NCBI GenBank assembly: GCA_017427685.1
Contig: JAFRSH010000046.1
Location: 1 to 64,000, forward strand
Direction of reading: 5' to 3'
From: Lachnospiraceae bacterium
Lineage (GTDB): Bacteria > Bacillota > Clostridia > Lachnospirales > Lachnospiraceae
DNA length: 64,000 bases
In this document: piece after piece, positions 1 to 8,151 of the stretch
How positions within the stretch are numbered: the first letter of the stretch is position 1
Layout of the letters: every line of letters starts with the position of its first letter
Translations under genes and position numbers: made by a program
The notes under the pieces: model-generated
Told to the model about the DNA's origin: nothing
What the model saw: the letters and a program-made list of their open reading frames with translations, nothing else
Database searches by the model: none

Positions 1-40
1 AACTTCACAAATCAAAAGCTTTAACGTTATAAACCCGTCA

Positions 41-88
41 AAAAATCCACTCTAAGCGAAGAACAAAGCGCTTACTAAGTGGATTTTT
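41..88 (-). terminator. Terminator-like hairpin downstream of murG
   Basis: An 11-bp perfect outer stem (AAAAATCCACT at 41-51 with AGTGGATTTTT at 78-88) encloses a second AAGCG/CGCTT stem. Read on the minus strand it ends in a T run and lies about 130 bases past the murG stop, so it probably ends the murG transcript. A second perfect 9-bp hairpin (GATTGCAAG/CTTGCAATC, 101-124) lies between it and murG. Nothing else is seen in bases 1-218. Confidence 0.65.
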
Positions 89-218
89 GAATGTTTTAAC
101 GATTGCAAGCGTTTACTTGCAATCGGTCTGAAAACTTACCCGCTTTTTTCATGTGGTATCTTCTGTACTCATATTCGCTTGAAAAGCCTGCTCTTTCTTT
201 CGTTCGTTCAACAAGCCT

Positions 219-1304
219 TCAGTCCTGCTGATCGCTTTTGGAGCCGGCAATTTCGTCGAGGATCGCGAATATTTTATCGGTTGCGTCGCCGGCTTCGGAC
301 TTGCTCATAGCGTCGATATACCTGTCGCGCTCGCTGTAGACCTTTTCCGCCGCCTCAATGACTGTGTCCGGAGTCATGATCTCCTCGGGGAGAACAAAGC
401 TGTAGCCCGCTTTCTCGAAAGACTTCGCATTCAGAATCTGGTCGCCTCTGCTGGCCGCTGCCGAAAGAGGGATCAGGACTGCGGGCTTCTTGAGCGCGAG
501 GAGCTCGCAAACTGCGTTCGCGCCTGCTCTCGAGATGAGAAGGTCCGCTGCCGCGAAAAGATCCTTAAGATCCTCATCTACATACTCAAACTGCTTGTAC
601 CCGGGCTTTTCTGCCAGGCTCTCGTCGAATCTGCCTTTGCCGCAGAGGTGGATGATGTCGAACTTGTTTATAAGCGTCGGGAGCGCCGATCTCACCGCCT
701 CGTTGATCTTCATGGCACCGCTGCTGCCTCCCATGATCATGAGAACAGGTTTCGTGCCGTCAAATCCCGCTATCTCGAGGCCTCTCGCCTTCGTTCCTTC
801 GAAAAGAGCCTTTCTTATGGGCGTCCCGGTATGGACCGACTTGCCCTCCGGCAGATACTTCATGGTCTCGGGGAAGTTGCAGCACACGGTCTGCGCTTTC
901 TTGATGCACAGCCTGTTGGCAAGTCCGGGCGTCATGTCCGACTCATGGATAACAACGGGGATCTTGCGCTTCGCTGCCGCATGCACAACAGGTACAGCCA
1001 CAAAACCGCCTTTCGAGAAGACCACGTCGGGCTTCAGCTTCTTGAGAAGCTTCTTTGCCTGTCTCATGCCGGCAAACACCTTGAAGATGTCCGAGATGTT
1101 TTTGAGGCTCAGGTACCTGCGCAGCTTGCCCGTAGACACGCCGTAATACGGGATTCCGATCCTCTCAATGAGTCTCTTCTCGATCCCGGCCTTTGAACCA
1201 ATATAACTGATATCGTAGCCTTCGGCCTTAAGCTTTTCTATGAGCGCTATATTGGGCGTGACATGACCTGCCGTCCCGCCGCCCGTGAGTACGATCTTTT
1301 TCAC
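219..1304 (-). CDS. murG: MurG, UDP-GlcNAc:lipid I N-acetylglucosaminyltransferase
   Basis: Membrane-associated GT-B glycosyltransferase that adds GlcNAc to lipid I to make lipid II, the last cytoplasmic step of peptidoglycan precursor synthesis. The 361 residues match the family length. The N-terminal glycine-rich loop GGGTAGHV (residues 8-15) binds the lipid diphosphate side; the C-terminal half carries MGGSSGAMKIN and SRAGANAVCELL, which form the UDP-GlcNAc pocket. The start codon is GTG at 1304-1302, preceded by AAAGGATTAAGAA. The gene is not in a dcw cluster here; its upstream neighbours are a TSCPD protein and rpiB on the same strand, with a 154-base gap in which I see no gene. Confidence 0.95.
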   Translation of the reverse strand: MKKIVLTGGGTAGHVTPNIALIEKLKAEGYDISYIGSKAGIEKRLIERIGIPYYGVSTGKLRRYLSLKNISDIFKVFAGMRQAKKLLKKLKPDVVFSKGGFVAVPVVHAAAKRKIPVVIHESDMTPGLANRLCIKKAQTVCCNFPETMKYLPEGKSVHTGTPIRKALFEGTKARGLEIAGFDGTKPVLMIMGGSSGAMKINEAVRSALPTLINKFDIIHLCGKGRFDESLAEKPGYKQFEYVDEDLKDLFAAADLLISRAGANAVCELLALKKPAVLIPLSAAASRGDQILNAKSFEKAGYSFVLPEEIMTPDTVIEAAEKVYSERDRYIDAMSKSEAGDATDKIFAILDEIAGSKSDQQD

Positions 1305-1458
1305 TTCTTAATCCTTTCGGCTGCCCTTTTTACCATTACAGACAACATTTTCATATAAACGTTATATCTTCTCTTCCTCCCGCGAACCGGACGTTCTGAC
1401 ATCCTTGTCCCTGCAGACAAACAGCATGCGTCGGCTTTTCCTTCTGCAGGATGCGTGC

Positions 1459-1725
1459 TCAGGCCTTCTGCGCGAGAGCTTCCTTGAGTGCGACACTCAG
1501 CTGGTCGGGACACGACGTGCCCTTCATACCGCACTTGATGCCCCCGATCCTTCCGATCGCGTCGTTGACTTCCATGCCTTCGATAAGGCGCGCAACGCCC
1601 TGCGTATTACCGCTGCATCCGCCGGTAAATCTCACGTTCTTAACGACCTGCTTGCCGTCCTGCTCGTCGATCTCAAAATCGATCTGCCTGGAGCAGACTC
1701 CCTTGGGTGTGTATGTGTATGTCAT
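1459..1725 (-). CDS. TSCPD-domain protein (TIGR03905-like)
   Basis: Small 88-residue cytoplasmic protein. It carries the cysteine motifs of the stand-alone TSCPD family: GVCSRQI near the start, GGCSGNTQG in the middle, and GIKCGMKGTSCPDQL near the C terminus. The same domain occurs at the end of some ribonucleotide reductases; the function of the free form is not established. The start was placed at the ATG at 1725-1723 because it follows AAAAGGAGACGAAC at good spacing; the longer open frame upstream has no ribosome site and would overlap rpiB. Lies 106 bases downstream of rpiB on the same strand. Confidence 0.85.
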   Translation of the reverse strand: MTYTYTPKGVCSRQIDFEIDEQDGKQVVKNVRFTGGCSGNTQGVARLIEGMEVNDAIGRIGGIKCGMKGTSCPDQLSVALKEALAQKA

Positions 1726-1831
1726 GTTCGTCTCCTTTTCTACGCTTGTAGAACCGTTCTTCCCCCACCGGTTTTTATTGATTATATCGTAATGAACCGC
1801 CTTCCGTTTCTTCAGGTACAGGCTTTGTTGC

Positions 1832-2257
1832 TCACGAAAGTTTTGCAATCCTTCTTACGTGATTGGCTCCGTTTGAGAACTCCGTGTTCAGGAATGCATC
1901 GATGATACCGAGTGCTACGCCCTCACCGACAACTCTTCCGCCGAGGCAGATGACATTCGCATCGTTATGCTCGCGTGTGGCGCGTGCCGTGAACTCGTCC
2001 GTGCAAACCGCTGCTCGGATCTCTCTGTGACGATTGGCCGCGATCGAGATACCGATTCCTGTTCCGCAAACAAGGATGCCGTTCTCCGCATCGCCCTCGA
2101 TGATCGCTTTGCAAACTGCTTCCGCATAATCGGGGTAGTCGCAAGACTTGTCATCATATGTTCCGTAGTCCTTAAAATCAATCCCCAGTTCCTCAAGATG
2201 TGCCATTATGGCCTGTTTAAGCGCGAACCCTGCGTGGTCGCTTCCGATTGCTATCAT
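1832..2257 (-). CDS. rpiB: Ribose-5-phosphate isomerase B
   Basis: RpiB/LacA-type isomerase interconverting ribose 5-phosphate and ribulose 5-phosphate in the non-oxidative pentose phosphate pathway. The 141-residue product begins MIAIGSDHAGFALK, the family signature, and contains the phosphate-binding GILVCGTGIGISIAANR loop and the active-site cysteine in it, followed by RAAVCTDEF and HNDANVICLGGR. The ATG at 2257 follows AAGGAGAAAAATCC; the open frame extends 15 codons further upstream but without a ribosome site. A near-consensus promoter lies about 85 bases upstream. Confidence 0.95.
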   Translation of the reverse strand: MIAIGSDHAGFALKQAIMAHLEELGIDFKDYGTYDDKSCDYPDYAEAVCKAIIEGDAENGILVCGTGIGISIAANRHREIRAAVCTDEFTARATREHNDANVICLGGRVVGEGVALGIIDAFLNTEFSNGANHVRRIAKLS

Positions 2258-2340
2258 GGATTTTTCTCCTTGTGTCTTCTTTTGCATGTCTCTTTTATCC
2301 ACTTACAAACTATACGTTTTGTCCTTGAATAACCATGGAA

Positions 2341-2369
2341 ATTATAGTATTTCTCCCATGATTTGTAAA
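2341..2369 (-). promoter_or_regulatory. Sigma-A promoter for rpiB
   Basis: On the minus strand TTTACA (2369-2364), a 17-base spacer and TATAAT (2346-2341), about 85 bases upstream of the rpiB start. It is the only strong candidate for the rpiB-TSCPD-murG direction. Confidence 0.7.
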
Positions 2370-2371
2370 GA

Positions 2372-2400
2372 AAAGCCACCGACATTGCGCCGGTGGCTTT
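2372..2400 (-). terminator. Rho-independent terminator after the 2434-2943 gene
   Basis: Perfect 10-bp stem AAAGCCACCG (2372-2381)/CGGTGGCTTT (2391-2400) followed on the minus strand by TTTTCTTT. It lies 33 bases past the stop of the small secreted protein and just upstream of the rpiB promoter. Confidence 0.85.
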
Positions 2401-2433
2401 ATCCGATCATTTATATCTTCGCTTCTCAGGAAT

Positions 2434-2943
2434 CTACGATAGTTGTCCTTCCTGACTCACCCTCAGAGTCACACTAAAATCATTTGTCATCCACAATGCA
2501 TCGGTCGTTGTGAATGAAAAAGAAACATCTACATAGTTGTTAAAAAAGAAAAAATACGTTCCATATTCAACATCTACGCTTCTGTTCGACACCGTTACCG
2601 CCGATGGAACACCATAAATATCTCCTCTGTAATTCGATACGTTGATATAATCAAGATCATCATCCCATTCAAAGTCCCCCTCAACATAATACGTCATTAC
2701 AGTTCCTCCTGCCCATGTATGTCTTTTCAATTTTCGAATAGACCCGGATCCTGATATTCCTCTCGTATTATTTGGAATCACTGAAATCTTCTCATATACG
2801 GTACATCCCAATCCTTCATCATAGTATTCTGTTTCAGAATACACTATTTCTGTATCCTTTGACTCCCGATTCTCTCGTGCATATACTCCTACTGAGCTGA
2901 ACCCAAGTACAAAAACCATAAGCAACACTATTAATTTCTTCAC
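2434..2943 (-). CDS. Small secreted protein, unknown
   Basis: A 169-residue protein that I do not recognise. It starts with a hydrophobic signal peptide (KKLIVLLMVFVLGFSSVGVYA) and continues as a polar, aromatic-rich, probably beta-strand domain with the phrase YGTYFFFFNNYVDVSFSF. The start was set at GTG 2943-2941, because GGAGGG lies 5 bases upstream; the in-frame ATGs further upstream sit before that ribosome site. It is the last gene after the membrane protein and PadR regulator on the same strand, 32 bases beyond the PadR stop, and is probably co-transcribed with them. Confidence 0.75.
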   Translation of the reverse strand: MKKLIVLLMVFVLGFSSVGVYARENRESKDTEIVYSETEYYDEGLGCTVYEKISVIPNNTRGISGSGSIRKLKRHTWAGGTVMTYYVEGDFEWDDDLDYINVSNYRGDIYGVPSAVTVSNRSVDVEYGTYFFFFNNYVDVSFSFTTTDALWMTNDFSVTLRVSQEGQLS

Positions 2944-2975
2944 TGTACCCTCCGTTTCCATGAACAACCACTTGA

Positions 2976-3296
2976 TTATTCATTAGCATCCATCCCAAAA
3001 TCCTTCACAATGTTGTTTATTGCTTTCCATTCCTGCTTTTTTTCTTTTAGATATACACCCCCTTTTTCTGTAACGCGATAATACTTTCTCAATGGACCGC
3101 CGGAATCCGTCCCATCGTAGACTTCCGTATACCCTTCCGAACAAAGCCTCCGAAGAATCGCATATATATAACTGTTATCATTCTCCGGAAAGTATTCGGC
3201 CAGCTTTTTCATGATCGGATATCCGTATTGGTCTTTTTCAGAGATGTACATTAAGATACACATCTCTATTACGCCTTTTTTTATTTGCGAATCCAT
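2976..3296 (-). CDS. PadR-family transcriptional regulator
   Basis: A 106-residue winged-helix repressor of the short PadR type. Visible family features are KKGVIEMCILMYISEKDQYGY (helices 1-2), SYIYAILRRLCSEGY (recognition helix and start of wing) and LRKYYRVTEKGG (wing), followed by a C-terminal dimerisation helix. PadR proteins of this size commonly control a neighbouring membrane protein with a HAAS-type N-terminal domain, which is what lies 38 bases upstream. An imperfect palindrome at 4165-4178 near the promoter is a possible autoregulatory site. Confidence 0.9.
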   Translation of the reverse strand: MDSQIKKGVIEMCILMYISEKDQYGYPIMKKLAEYFPENDNSYIYAILRRLCSEGYTEVYDGTDSGGPLRKYYRVTEKGGVYLKEKKQEWKAINNIVKDFGMDANE

Positions 3297-3334
3297 TGCT
3301 ACAACTTCTCTGTTTTGGTCAGTTTACTCCCTTC

Positions 3335-4141
3335 TTAACCCTCACTGAATTCAAGAGCTTTCTCCTTTTTATTTTTCCGTGTATCTTTCGTCATAAATAT
3401 ATAATACAAAATTGCCAGCGTGGGCAGTACAAAAAAAGCAATTCCGCAACTGCCAATATATTCACCCTTCGCCAGAACATCTAAATCTTCAATATTTCTT
3501 GTCCTCGATAAATATTCCCGCGTCACCTCAGCACATACAAAGGACTGAACCACCAGCCCTCCCAACCAGATTTTTTTCTTAATGCCATACAGCAACATCG
3601 AAATCAGAAATACCGCAACAGACGCCCCTATGACAACCCAACATAACCATTTAATAATCTCTCCTAAACTTGAGGTATCAGCAATAAATTCAATTTGTTT
3701 TGGCAGAAGGTAGAAGAAAGTTGCCACAGAAACCTCCATAGCGACCAAAATTGTTTCCAAAACCCAAAACATCTTTCTGTCATTACTTCCCGGCTTTTTT
3801 CTGACAGGGATCAGATAGTCTCTTGTAAGCACGACAAATAGAAGTGTAAATTCAACCCCTTCTATCAAAGAATAAAGCCATGCCGATACGCGACTCAAAT
3901 ACAACCTCGTTAACACAAAGCCAACCATAACAAGTACCACTTCTGCTAAGAAGGATATCTTCAGTTTTCTACCTTTTTTGATTTCCCTGGCAAGCTTTCG
4001 AGGTTCTCCGTATATAGCAGTAATACTGTTGTCGGGCTGAGAACTGCTTTCAATATCAGAAAGAACTTCCTTGAGTTCATTTGAAGATAAAAAAGGAACC
4101 AGTCTATTTTTTAAAAATACTAAATATTCTAACTCTCCCAT
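3335..4141 (-). CDS. HAAS-type (DUF1700-like) six-TM membrane protein
   Basis: A 268-residue membrane protein. The first 60 residues form a soluble helical domain (ELEYLVFLKNRLVPFLSSNEL to the motif IYGEPRKLAREI) resembling the HAAS signalling domain that precedes membrane segments in PadR-linked proteins. About six hydrophobic segments follow (around residues 63-85, 90-110, 123-145, 160-185, 195-210 and 230-250). First gene of the three-gene unit with the PadR regulator and secreted protein. The family relation is inferred from architecture and neighbourhood; no transport or enzymatic residue is recognised. Confidence 0.75.
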   Translation of the reverse strand: MGELEYLVFLKNRLVPFLSSNELKEVLSDIESSSQPDNSITAIYGEPRKLAREIKKGRKLKISFLAEVVLVMVGFVLTRLYLSRVSAWLYSLIEGVEFTLLFVVLTRDYLIPVRKKPGSNDRKMFWVLETILVAMEVSVATFFYLLPKQIEFIADTSSLGEIIKWLCWVVIGASVAVFLISMLLYGIKKKIWLGGLVVQSFVCAEVTREYLSRTRNIEDLDVLAKGEYIGSCGIAFFVLPTLAILYYIFMTKDTRKNKKEKALEFSEG

Positions 4142-4164
4142 ACTACCCTCCCAGACGATGATTA

Positions 4165-4178
4165 ATAGTCTAGTCTAT
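4165..4178. promoter_or_regulatory. Possible PadR operator
   Basis: Imperfect palindrome ATAGTCTAGTCTAT, symmetric except at two positions, located about 20 bases downstream of the -10 box of the PadR operon promoter. Position fits a repressor site; no experimental support. Confidence 0.3.
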
Positions 4179-4197
4179 CTACATCGATTCTAACATC

Positions 4198-4226
4198 ATA
4201 GTATCAAACTATTGTGTAATAGTCAA
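4198..4226 (-). promoter_or_regulatory. Sigma-A promoter of the HAAS-PadR operon
   Basis: TTGACT (4226-4221), 17-base spacer, TACTAT (4203-4198) on the minus strand, 57 bases upstream of the 4141 start codon, which follows GGGAGGGTAGT. Confidence 0.65.
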
Positions 4227-4252
4227 TACTTTTGTTTTCGCCTGACCACTTT

Positions 4253-5326
4253 TCACAAAACCAGCTCTATATGGTACCCTGCCGCCTTCATGAGTCTGTT
4301 CATGATGGCGCTGCCGAGGCCGCCGTCCGAGAGGGCCTCGGAAAAGATCTTCTCGGAGCCTTCATCGTCAAATTCGCGAAGTCTTGCAAAAAGGACGGAT
4401 GCGATCTCCTCCTCATTGTCACGGGAACCAAGTGTCTTTATGGTTACTTTATCACCAAACTTCTCCCTGAAGGAAGCTTCTTCCTCTTTGAAAACCAAGA
4501 GACCTGTTTTTCTGCCCTCCCGGAGAGACTTCTCTGCTTCGGCGAGTATCCGCTCCTTTACTGCCTGCCGGTTTCCCGAGTAGATCACGAGCTCGCCCTT
4601 CGGAGCGTAGTGTCTGTATTTCATGCCGGGCGCCTTGGGCGGTGCTTTTTCGTCTCCGGGTTTTCCCGAAACAGCCCGGTCAAATCCGATATCCGGTATA
4701 AGCGTTTCAAGCATCTCTTTGGTGATGAATCCGGGTCTCAGGATCAGTGCAGGCTCGCATGTGAGATCAACGATGGTTGATTCAAGCCCGATCTTGGAAG
4801 CTCCCGCGTCGATGATCATATCGATCCTGCCCGAAAGATCTTCTATTACATGTTGTGCGCAGGTCGTCGAAGGACGTCCCGAAAGGTTCGCGCTCGGTGC
4901 GGCTATGGCCACTCCGGCCTCACTAATGAGCATGGCCGCCACCGGATCCGAAGGCATCCTGACTGCAACTGTGTTAAGGCCGCCTGTAGTTTCGCGGGGA
5001 AGATCGTCTCGTTTGTTAAGTATCATTGTAAGAGGACCCGGCCAGAACTTCTCCGCCAGGTCATACGCCAACTGCGGGATGTCACGCGCAACACGGGTGA
5101 GTTCCGAGATGTCGGCGATGTGCACTATGAGCGGGTTGTCGCTCGGTCTGCCCTTGGCGGCATAAATCCTCTTCGAGGCAGTCGGATCGAACGCGCTGCC
5201 CCCGAGCCCGTAAACAGTTTCCGTGGGGAATGCGACCAGCCCTCCGTTTCGCAGGATCTGCGCTGCCGGTTTAAGATCTTCGGGAGTAAAGTTTTCCCTG
5301 TCTATTCTGATTATTTCGGTATCCAT
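4253..5326 (-). CDS. tsaC2: Sua5-type L-threonylcarbamoyladenylate synthase
   Basis: Makes threonylcarbamoyl-AMP from threonine, bicarbonate and ATP, the first step of the t6A modification of ANN-decoding tRNAs. The 357-residue protein has the YrdC/TsaC domain first (AFPTETVYGLG, KGRPSDNPLIVHI, WPGPLT, APSANLSGRPS) and the C-terminal Sua5 domain after a linker with SPGMKYRHYAPKG-like residues (PGMKYRHYAP), so it is the long Sua5/YwlC form. The start was set at ATG 5326, preceded by AAAGGATAAA; the upstream in-frame extension would overlap the preceding VanZ gene. Likely co-transcribed with that gene 41 bases upstream. Confidence 0.92.
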   Translation of the reverse strand: MDTEIIRIDRENFTPEDLKPAAQILRNGGLVAFPTETVYGLGGSAFDPTASKRIYAAKGRPSDNPLIVHIADISELTRVARDIPQLAYDLAEKFWPGPLTMILNKRDDLPRETTGGLNTVAVRMPSDPVAAMLISEAGVAIAAPSANLSGRPSTTCAQHVIEDLSGRIDMIIDAGASKIGLESTIVDLTCEPALILRPGFITKEMLETLIPDIGFDRAVSGKPGDEKAPPKAPGMKYRHYAPKGELVIYSGNRQAVKERILAEAEKSLREGRKTGLLVFKEEEASFREKFGDKVTIKTLGSRDNEEEIASVLFARLREFDDEGSEKIFSEALSDGGLGSAIMNRLMKAAGYHIELVL

Positions 5327-5367
5327 TTTATCCTTTCGTGTTGACCGTGATCCGGCACAACGTTCCG

Positions 5368-5817
5368 TCATGAAAAAATCTTCCTCGACAGATATCCGAG
5401 CGCAACGCCCGCTTCGTTGAGGATCAGATCGTCGATATCGCAGTACCCGCGCAGCGTGAACATCTGAGTTAATTCGATAACGCTTATGACCACTGCCGAG
5501 ATCAGCATGACCTTGGGAAAACTTCGCCTGGTTCCGGTTTTGATGCCGACCAGGAAGAATCCGAAAGGTATGAAGAGAAGCACATTGCCGACAAGATTGG
5601 CCACAACCTGGGCAAATACGGAGAACGGCAGGTTGTAGGTGAGGATCTTGTGAAAGTAAACTATGGTTTCAAAAGGGACGGGGTTGAAGCGTGACCACAC
5701 GTTCTCCCCGTAAGACATGGTGTCCGTGCCCGTTACGGGGCGCAGGAAAAGCATCACCAGCATGATAAGGCTGTATGCGATAAACAGAGCTAGTCTGGTT
5801 TTTTCTTTCTTTTGCAT
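5368..5817 (-). CDS. VanZ-like family membrane protein
   Basis: A 149-residue integral membrane protein with four hydrophobic segments. The C-terminal stretch CDIDDLILNEAGVALGY is the VanZ-family signature, and LVGNVLLFIPFGFFLV is the central conserved helix. VanZ of vancomycin-resistance elements gives low teicoplanin resistance, but most chromosomal homologues, like this one, have no known role and no resistance genes nearby. ATG at 5817 was chosen because ACTTGGGGG precedes it; the first possible start at 5841 has no ribosome site. Confidence 0.85.
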   Translation of the reverse strand: MQKKEKTRLALFIAYSLIMLVMLFLRPVTGTDTMSYGENVWSRFNPVPFETIVYFHKILTYNLPFSVFAQVVANLVGNVLLFIPFGFFLVGIKTGTRRSFPKVMLISAVVISVIELTQMFTLRGYCDIDDLILNEAGVALGYLSRKIFS

Positions 5818-5888
5818 AATCCCCCAAGTGATCAAAAACAATATCGGTCCCCACCCATATCGAACGTTTTGAACATTTATGCAAATCC

Positions 5889-6569
5889 TCAGATGTCGGA
5901 AGAAAGCAGCGCCTGCACTTCGGTACGGAAGTTGAGAAGCGCCAGGCGAACGTGCTCGGTCGTGAGCTCGCGTGCCTTCTCAGCGTCGCGATTCTTGATG
6001 GCTTCAAGGATCTGACGGTGCTCGGCAACGGCTTTGACGGCGCGGCCGGGAGCATGAAGCGAGAGCCCGCGTCCTCTCTGGATCTGGTTATGGAAATTGG
6101 TGAGCATCGCACGAAGCGGACGGTTGCCCGACGCCTCGTAGATCAGCTTATGGAAATCGGTGTCAAGCTTCCAGATCTGATCACGGTCGTCCTTCTGGAT
6201 GTAAAACTCCTGAAGCTCGATCATCTTCTCAAGAGCGACAAGCTCTTCTTCCGTGATCCTCGAGGTTGCGAGTTCCGAGGCGAAGCCTTCTATGTGAAGC
6301 CTTATCGCATATATATCCTCGATATCCTGAACCGAAACACCGACAACGACGGCGCCCTTGTTCTGGATCGTCTCCACGAGTCCCTCGAGCTCAAGCTGCA
6401 TGAGGGCTTCGCGGATGGGCGTTCTGCTGACGCCGAGGTCGCGCGAGAGTCTCAGCTCGTTCATTGTGTCGCCTGCTTTGTACTCTCCGCTCAATATGCT
6501 GTGCTCAAGCTCGGCAAATACACGTGCTCGCAAGGAACCGGTATCTTTAACGGGTTGAAGGGTTTTCAT
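5889..6569 (-). CDS. GntR/FCD-family transcriptional regulator
   Basis: A 226-residue regulator with an N-terminal winged helix (LRARVFAELEHSILSGEYKAGDTMNE, then LSRDLGVSRTPIREALMQLELEGLVE) and a C-terminal all-helical FCD ligand domain with metal-type residues spread over IRLHIEGFAS, DTDFHKLIYEASGN and AVAEHRQILEAIKNRD. FCD regulators usually sense an organic acid. It lies 12 bases downstream of the Re-citrate-synthase-like gene on the same strand, so the two form an operon; the palindrome at 8103-8126 over the promoter fits the known FCD operator shape and suggests autoregulation. Confidence 0.92.
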   Translation of the reverse strand: MKTLQPVKDTGSLRARVFAELEHSILSGEYKAGDTMNELRLSRDLGVSRTPIREALMQLELEGLVETIQNKGAVVVGVSVQDIEDIYAIRLHIEGFASELATSRITEEELVALEKMIELQEFYIQKDDRDQIWKLDTDFHKLIYEASGNRPLRAMLTNFHNQIQRGRGLSLHAPGRAVKAVAEHRQILEAIKNRDAEKARELTTEHVRLALLNFRTEVQALLSSDI

Positions 6570-6581
6570 GGTAATCCGTCC

Positions 6582-7982
6582 TTATTTGATCTCTGCAGGA
6601 AGTCCGGGAAGCTCGTCTCTGTGAAGGCGAACCTGCTCGAGCATTTCTGCGCCGCTGATGATGGTAACACGACCGTCATCGTACTGCTTGTCTACCCACT
6701 CTTTGATCTTGGCAACGCCGGGATTCCTCTTGCTGACAGCGTCCTCTCCGGTAAGGCCGAAGTGGCGGTTGATCCAGCAAGCGATACCGGCAAGACCCGA
6801 TGTGTTCGTAACCGAAACGGTTGCGGGTCTGCCCAGGATCAGTTCTGTATCAAAGATGTTGTAGATCTCCTCATCCTTAAGGAGTCCGTCCGCATGGATA
6901 CCGGCACGGGTAAGGTTGAAGTCTCTTCCGACGAAAGGAGTGTTGGGAGGAAGTTCGTAACCCGTTTCCTTAACGAGGTAATCGGCGATCTCCGTGATGA
7001 CTCTGGGATCCATACCGTTGAAGTTGCCGCGCAGAGATGCGTACTCGATCACCATGGCCTCAAGCGGAACGTTGCCGGTACGCTCTCCGATCCCGAGGAG
7101 CGAGCAGTTAACGCCGCCGCAGCCATACATCCATGCCACCGATGCATTTACAACGCCTTTATAAAAATCATTGTGTCCATGCCACTCGAGCATGTCACTT
7201 GTGAAGCCCGCATAATGCTCAAGACCGTAAAAGATACCCGATACGCTTCGGGGAAGTGCCACACCTGCGTAAGGGATACCGTATCCCATGGTGTCGCACG
7301 CACGGATCTTGATGGGGATACCGCTCTCGTCGGAAAGTTCCTTGAGCGCGGAAGCGAAAGGAATTACGAAGCCGTAGAAATCGGCTCTCGTGATGTCCTC
7401 GAAATGGCAGCGGGGACGAAGGCCTGCTTCGATACAGTCCTTGGCTATTCCCATGTATTTATCAAGGGCCTGTTTTCTGGTAAGACCCATCTTGTTGAAG
7501 ATATGATAATCAGAGCAGCTCATGAGGATACCGGTCTCTTTGATGCCCATATCCTTCGCGAGCTCGAAGTCCTGCTTGGACGCGCGGATCCATGTGGTGA
7601 TCTCGGGGAATTCGTAACCGAGCTCCATACACTTCTCGATGGCATCCCTGTCCTTTTTGGAGTACACAAAGAACTCCGTCTGACGGATCATGCCGTTGGG
7701 ACCACCCAGACGATGAAGTAATTTGTAGATATCAACCATCTGCTCGGTCGTGTAGGGAGAACGCGACTGCTGACCGTCACGGAACGAAGTGTCCGTGATG
7801 AAGATATCATCGGGCATGTGCGCAGGAACCTTTCTGTAATTGAAAGGGATCTTGGGCACTTCCGAGTAAGGATAGATCTGACGGAAAAGCTCAGGCTCTG
7901 TTACGTCCTGGAGCTGATAAGCGTAAGGATCCTGTTCCAAAAGGTTCGTGTTGGGATTGATTGATAATTCCGATTTCATCAT
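6582..7982 (-). CDS. HMGL-like acyl-CoA condensing enzyme, probably Re-citrate synthase
   Basis: A 466-residue member of the isopropylmalate/homocitrate synthase superfamily. It has the long N-terminal extension (EPELFRQIYPYSEVPKIPF), the catalytic-loop phrase ITDTSFRDGQQSRSPYT, and the metal-binding LEWHGHNDFYKGVVN, followed by NCSLLGIGERTGNVPLEAMV. This pattern is the one I associate with the Re-face citrate synthase of Clostridium kluyveri, common in anaerobic Clostridia that lack ordinary Si-citrate synthase and use it to make glutamate from oxaloacetate and acetyl-CoA. Automatic annotation often calls it 2-isopropylmalate synthase, and it lacks the long C-terminal LeuA regulatory domain. 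ATG at 7982 follows GAGGGGACAGTCTT. A 130-base leader with a GCAGTCG/CGACTGC hairpin (8029-8051) precedes it. Confidence 0.75.
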   Translation of the reverse strand: MMKSELSINPNTNLLEQDPYAYQLQDVTEPELFRQIYPYSEVPKIPFNYRKVPAHMPDDIFITDTSFRDGQQSRSPYTTEQMVDIYKLLHRLGGPNGMIRQTEFFVYSKKDRDAIEKCMELGYEFPEITTWIRASKQDFELAKDMGIKETGILMSCSDYHIFNKMGLTRKQALDKYMGIAKDCIEAGLRPRCHFEDITRADFYGFVIPFASALKELSDESGIPIKIRACDTMGYGIPYAGVALPRSVSGIFYGLEHYAGFTSDMLEWHGHNDFYKGVVNASVAWMYGCGGVNCSLLGIGERTGNVPLEAMVIEYASLRGNFNGMDPRVITEIADYLVKETGYELPPNTPFVGRDFNLTRAGIHADGLLKDEEIYNIFDTELILGRPATVSVTNTSGLAGIACWINRHFGLTGEDAVSKRNPGVAKIKEWVDKQYDDGRVTIISGAEMLEQVRLHRDELPGLPAEIK

Positions 7983-8102
7983 AAGACTGTCCCCTCATTC
8001 AAGCTATTATCATAACCGGCTCCTCTTTGCAGTCGGTTTTATATCGACTGCGTTTCATCTACATATACTTCAACGAAGTAGTAGGTTACATCTTCGGATT
8101 TT

Positions 8103-8126
8103 TGTATGATTGTATACAATTATACA
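8103..8126. promoter_or_regulatory. Operator-like palindrome, candidate GntR/FCD site
   Basis: A 24-bp palindrome with only one mismatched pair; its 12-bp core ATTGTATACAAT (8109-8120) is perfect. It overlaps the -10 box of the Re-citrate synthase-gntR promoter. The core agrees with the TnGTnnnACnA-like operator form known for FCD-type GntR regulators. Confidence 0.65.
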
Positions 8127-8146
8127 GGCGAGGGTATTTTTGTCAA
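8119..8146 (-). promoter_or_regulatory. Consensus sigma-A promoter of the Re-citrate synthase-gntR operon
   Basis: Perfect hexamers on the minus strand: TTGACA (8146-8141), 16-base spacer, TATAAT (8124-8119). The strength of the promoter together with an overlapping palindrome implies control by repression. Confidence 0.85.
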
Positions 8147-8151
8147 GAAAA

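Noticed and set aside
1301..1534. 77-codon minus-strand frame between murG and the TSCPD gene
   Set aside because: It overlaps the end of the TSCPD gene, has no ribosome site and an Arg/Ser-rich composition unlike a protein.
5952..7721. Plus-strand open frame of 589 codons opposite the GntR and Re-citrate synthase genes
   Set aside because: It is antisense to two genes with clear motifs and has no recognisable domain or ribosome site; a composition effect.
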